The translations under genes were made by a program, and so were the position numbers. From Paludibacteraceae bacterium (GTDB lineage: Bacteria > Bacteroidota > Bacteroidia > Bacteroidales > Paludibacteraceae): DNA of 8,673 bases. The DNA lies in contig JAKSMY010000068.1 in the NCBI GenBank assembly GCA_024400275.1, positions 1 to 8,673 on the forward strand, written 5' to 3'. The notes below the pieces were generated by a model. The model had not been told where the DNA came from, made no database searches, and saw only the letters and a program-made list of their open reading frames with translations. Position 1 is the first letter of the stretch. Each line of letters opens with the position of its first letter. Below, in pieces: positions 7,317-8,673 of this stretch.

Positions 7317-7360
7317 CGGTTGATTAACGGTTGATTAACGGTCGATTAATGGTTGATTCA
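7317..7360. repeat. 11-bp tandem repeat, four copies
   Basis: Four adjacent units occur: CGGTTGATTAA at 7317-7327 and again at 7328-7338, CGGTCGATTAA at 7339-7349, and TGGTTGATTCA at 7350-7360. The period is exactly 11 bp, close to one helical turn. The array lies between the convergent terminator and the stop of the minus-strand gene (TAG complement at 7370-7372), so it is in that gene's 3' untranslated region. Otherwise the 155-bp gap 7215-7369 holds only the palindromic terminator. Confidence 0.85.
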
Positions 7361-7369
7361 GCATACGTG

Positions 7370-7891
7370 CTAAAGACCTTGGGGGCGGCGGATGGTTTGG
7401 ATATAGTGTATCAGTTGGTGATACAGCGGCATAACGTCTTCCTGAACCGGCATGTCCATCATAAAGTCCAACAACCCTTCAGTACGCTTGGCACCGGCTT
7501 TGAATGTGGCATCTGCGTACAAATCAATATAACGCGTGGCTAATGAGTCCCCCGTACATACATCAAGGAATAAATCATATCGCTGACGACGTAAATCTGA
7601 CAAAACCTCTTTCTTTGGTTTGCCAAACAAGGTGAAATCTTTCTTGCCCAAAATACGACTGGTCGGCAGATTGGGACTAAGCACTTCTTTCTTGTCACTG
7701 ATACCCCACAGCACAACCGACTTGTCCTCCTGCTGTAAACACTTCTGCAACTCATGCATGGAGGCGTTCTTCTCCTGCACATCACTGGTGTACAGAATAA
7801 ACATGGTTCGTACTTCCTCCCACACAGGCCAAGCGGCAGCACGTTGAGGACGATTCTTGAGTTGGGAGTTGAAAAGGTATTCTTTGAACAT
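7370..7891 (-). CDS. Conserved hypothetical cytosolic protein downstream of ligA (DUF6913-like)
   Basis: This 173-residue protein has no signal peptide or membrane segment. It shows alternating strand and helix pattern: strands MFILYTSD (30-37), SVVLWGIS (58-65) and YDLFLDVC (105-112), with charged helices between. This suggests a small alpha/beta, Rossmann-like fold. From memory it fits a Bacteroidales family annotated as DUF6913 that lies beside ligA, but this recall is unverified. The stretch YDLFLDVCTGDSLATRYIDL and the following GAKR loosely recall the N-terminal half of GT9-type glycosyltransferases, though the protein is far too short to be one. The ATG at 7889-7891 lies 5 bp after the ligA stop, so the two are almost certainly cotranscribed. 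Function unknown. Confidence 0.8.
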   Translation of the reverse strand: MFKEYLFNSQLKNRPQRAAAWPVWEEVRTMFILYTSDVQEKNASMHELQKCLQQEDKSVVLWGISDKKEVLSPNLPTSRILGKKDFTLFGKPKKEVLSDLRRQRYDLFLDVCTGDSLATRYIDLYADATFKAGAKRTEGLLDFMMDMPVQEDVMPLYHQLIHYIQTIRRPQGL

Positions 7892-7896
7892 ATCAC

Positions 7897-8673
7897 TTAC
7901 AAATTTACAAATTCTTTTAGCATAGCGAGGAAGGTATCTTCCGTCTTGAGTTCTATACCCAATTCTTCGGCTTTCTTGCGTTTCTCCGGTCCCATATTAT
8001 CTCCTGCCAAAATAAATGTCGTTTTCTTGCTTACGGAACTGCTGTTCTTGCCCCCGTATTGCTCAATGATTGCTTTATATTCCTCGCGCGAATGGTGAAC
8101 AAATGTGCCGGAAATGACAATCGTGGCACCGGAAAGAATTTCTCCTTCCCCATTTTGGGGGAAGGTCGGGTTAGGGGTTATTTCGCTTGCAAACTGCAAG
8201 CCGGCAGCACGCAGGCGAGTCAGAATCTCCAAGTTACGCAGGTCTTGGAAATACATCATTACATTATCGGCAATCTGCTCACCCACATCCTCAATGGCGG
8301 TGAGTTCCTCCTTAGTTGCCCACTGCAAGTCATCAATAGAAGTGAATCGCCGTGCAATCTTCTTTGCCGTCGTCTCGCCCACCATACGAATGCCTAAAGC
8401 AAACAATACCCGATGCCACGGCACTTGCTTGGATGCCTCTACACCTGCCAAAATTTTTTCGGCAGACTTGGTGCCAAAACCTTCCAATTGGGCAATGTCT
8501 TCTTTGCGCAAGTCGTATATATCGGCTATGGTATGCAACATCCCTTTGTGAAAAAACAGGTCAATGGTCTCTTCGCCCAAGCCATCAATGTTCATTGCCT
8601 TGCGGCTGACGAAATGTACCATCTTACCACATAACTGTGGCGGACAGGACACATCATTGGGACACCGCCACGC
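7897..8673 (-). CDS. ligA: NAD-dependent DNA ligase LigA, C-terminal part
   Basis: The reading frame is open to the right edge, so the nucleotidyltransferase and most of the OB domain lie outside the window; 258 residues are visible. The edge shows the last two cysteines of the Cys4 zinc finger in RCPNDVSCPPQ (spacing C-x5-C). Next comes the highly conserved HFVSRKAMNIDGLGEETI, then the helix-hairpin-helix region (LEGFGTKSAEKILAGVEASK, ALGIRMVGETTAKKIA, IEDVGEQIADNV). The BRCT domain at the C-terminus carries IVISGTF, YGGKNSSSVSKKT and LAGDNMGPEKRKKAEELGI. LigA seals nicks in DNA using NAD+ in replication and repair and is essential in most bacteria. A GTG at 8650-8652 is not a start; it lies inside the zinc finger. 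The linker before BRCT carries an unusual insert at 8137-8181. All domain signatures look intact. Confidence 0.95.
   Translation of the reverse strand, partial: AWRCPNDVSCPPQLCGKMVHFVSRKAMNIDGLGEETIDLFFHKGMLHTIADIYDLRKEDIAQLEGFGTKSAEKILAGVEASKQVPWHRVLFALGIRMVGETTAKKIARRFTSIDDLQWATKEELTAIEDVGEQIADNVMMYFQDLRNLEILTRLRAAGLQFASEITPNPTFPQNGEGEILSGATIVISGTFVHHSREEYKAIIEQYGGKNSSSVSKKTTFILAGDNMGPEKRKKAEELGIELKTEDTFLAMLKEFVNL
8137..8181 (-). repeat. REP-like palindromic insert inside ligA coding sequence
   Basis: On the plus strand CCTTCCCC (8144-8151) and GGGGAAGG (8158-8165) form an 8-bp palindrome with an ATTTTG spacer, followed by TCGGGTTAGGGGTT. On the coding strand this encodes ITPNPTFPQNGEGEI between the helix-hairpin-helix region and the BRCT domain. 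Peptides of the NPSPKGEG type from C/G-rich palindromic repeats are a recurring in-frame insert in Bacteroidetes proteins. The identification as a dispersed repeat rests on recall and would need other genomic copies to prove it. Confidence 0.6.

Noticed and set aside
8059..8634. Plus-strand open frames opposite ligA
   Set aside because: LigA domains are intact on the minus strand in this stretch; the plus-strand translations show no protein-like pattern.
7897..8652. GTG at 8650-8652 as start of a separate 251-residue protein
   Set aside because: The frame stays open to the window edge and continues the LigA zinc finger (RCPND before SCPP), so this is an internal Val codon.

Overview
The window looks like chromosomal DNA from a member of the Bacteroidota, most likely the order Bacteroidales. 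The signs are a TonB-dependent receptor with an N-terminal carboxypeptidase-regulatory-like domain, a GxDLY/SGNH esterase, a lipoprotein with an OB-fold and a choice-of-anchor-J-like module, A-rich leaders without a clear Shine-Dalgarno sequence, and a LigA and ribosomal protein L20 of Bacteroidetes type. Genus cannot be read from this stretch.

Layout. Positions 1-80 are the 3' end of rplT (L20), closed by a strong hairpin terminator. A short intergenic region follows with an almost perfect 8-bp tandem repeat that carries TCGA in every unit. Then comes a secreted SGNH esterase gene (204-1355) with its own terminator (1365-1398). Only 19 bp later begins a three-gene same-strand set: a TonB-dependent receptor (1418-4144), a lipoprotein with an OB-fold and a lectin/MAM-like C-terminal module (4158-5972), and a secreted protein made of three OB-like repeats with a short YNAQG tail (6027-7214). 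A 32-bp near-perfect palindrome acts as a probable bidirectional terminator. Behind it lie four copies of an 11-bp repeat. The minus strand then carries a small conserved cytosolic protein (7370-7891), preceded on that strand by the C-terminal third of DNA ligase LigA (7897 to the window edge).

How the genes may work together. The receptor, lipoprotein and OB-repeat protein are the most interesting part. They look like a TonB-dependent uptake or surface-binding system without a SusD partner, in which the accessory proteins are built from OB-like and uncharacterised repeat modules. No enzyme in the set reveals the substrate. The esterase upstream could deacylate a glycan ligand, but it has its own terminator and its link to the set is only positional. 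ligA and the small gene downstream of it (5 bp apart) form an unrelated housekeeping transcription unit converging on the receptor operon. The ligA gene carries an in-frame palindromic insert in the linker before its BRCT domain, which encodes a peptide typical of dispersed repeats in Bacteroidetes genomes.
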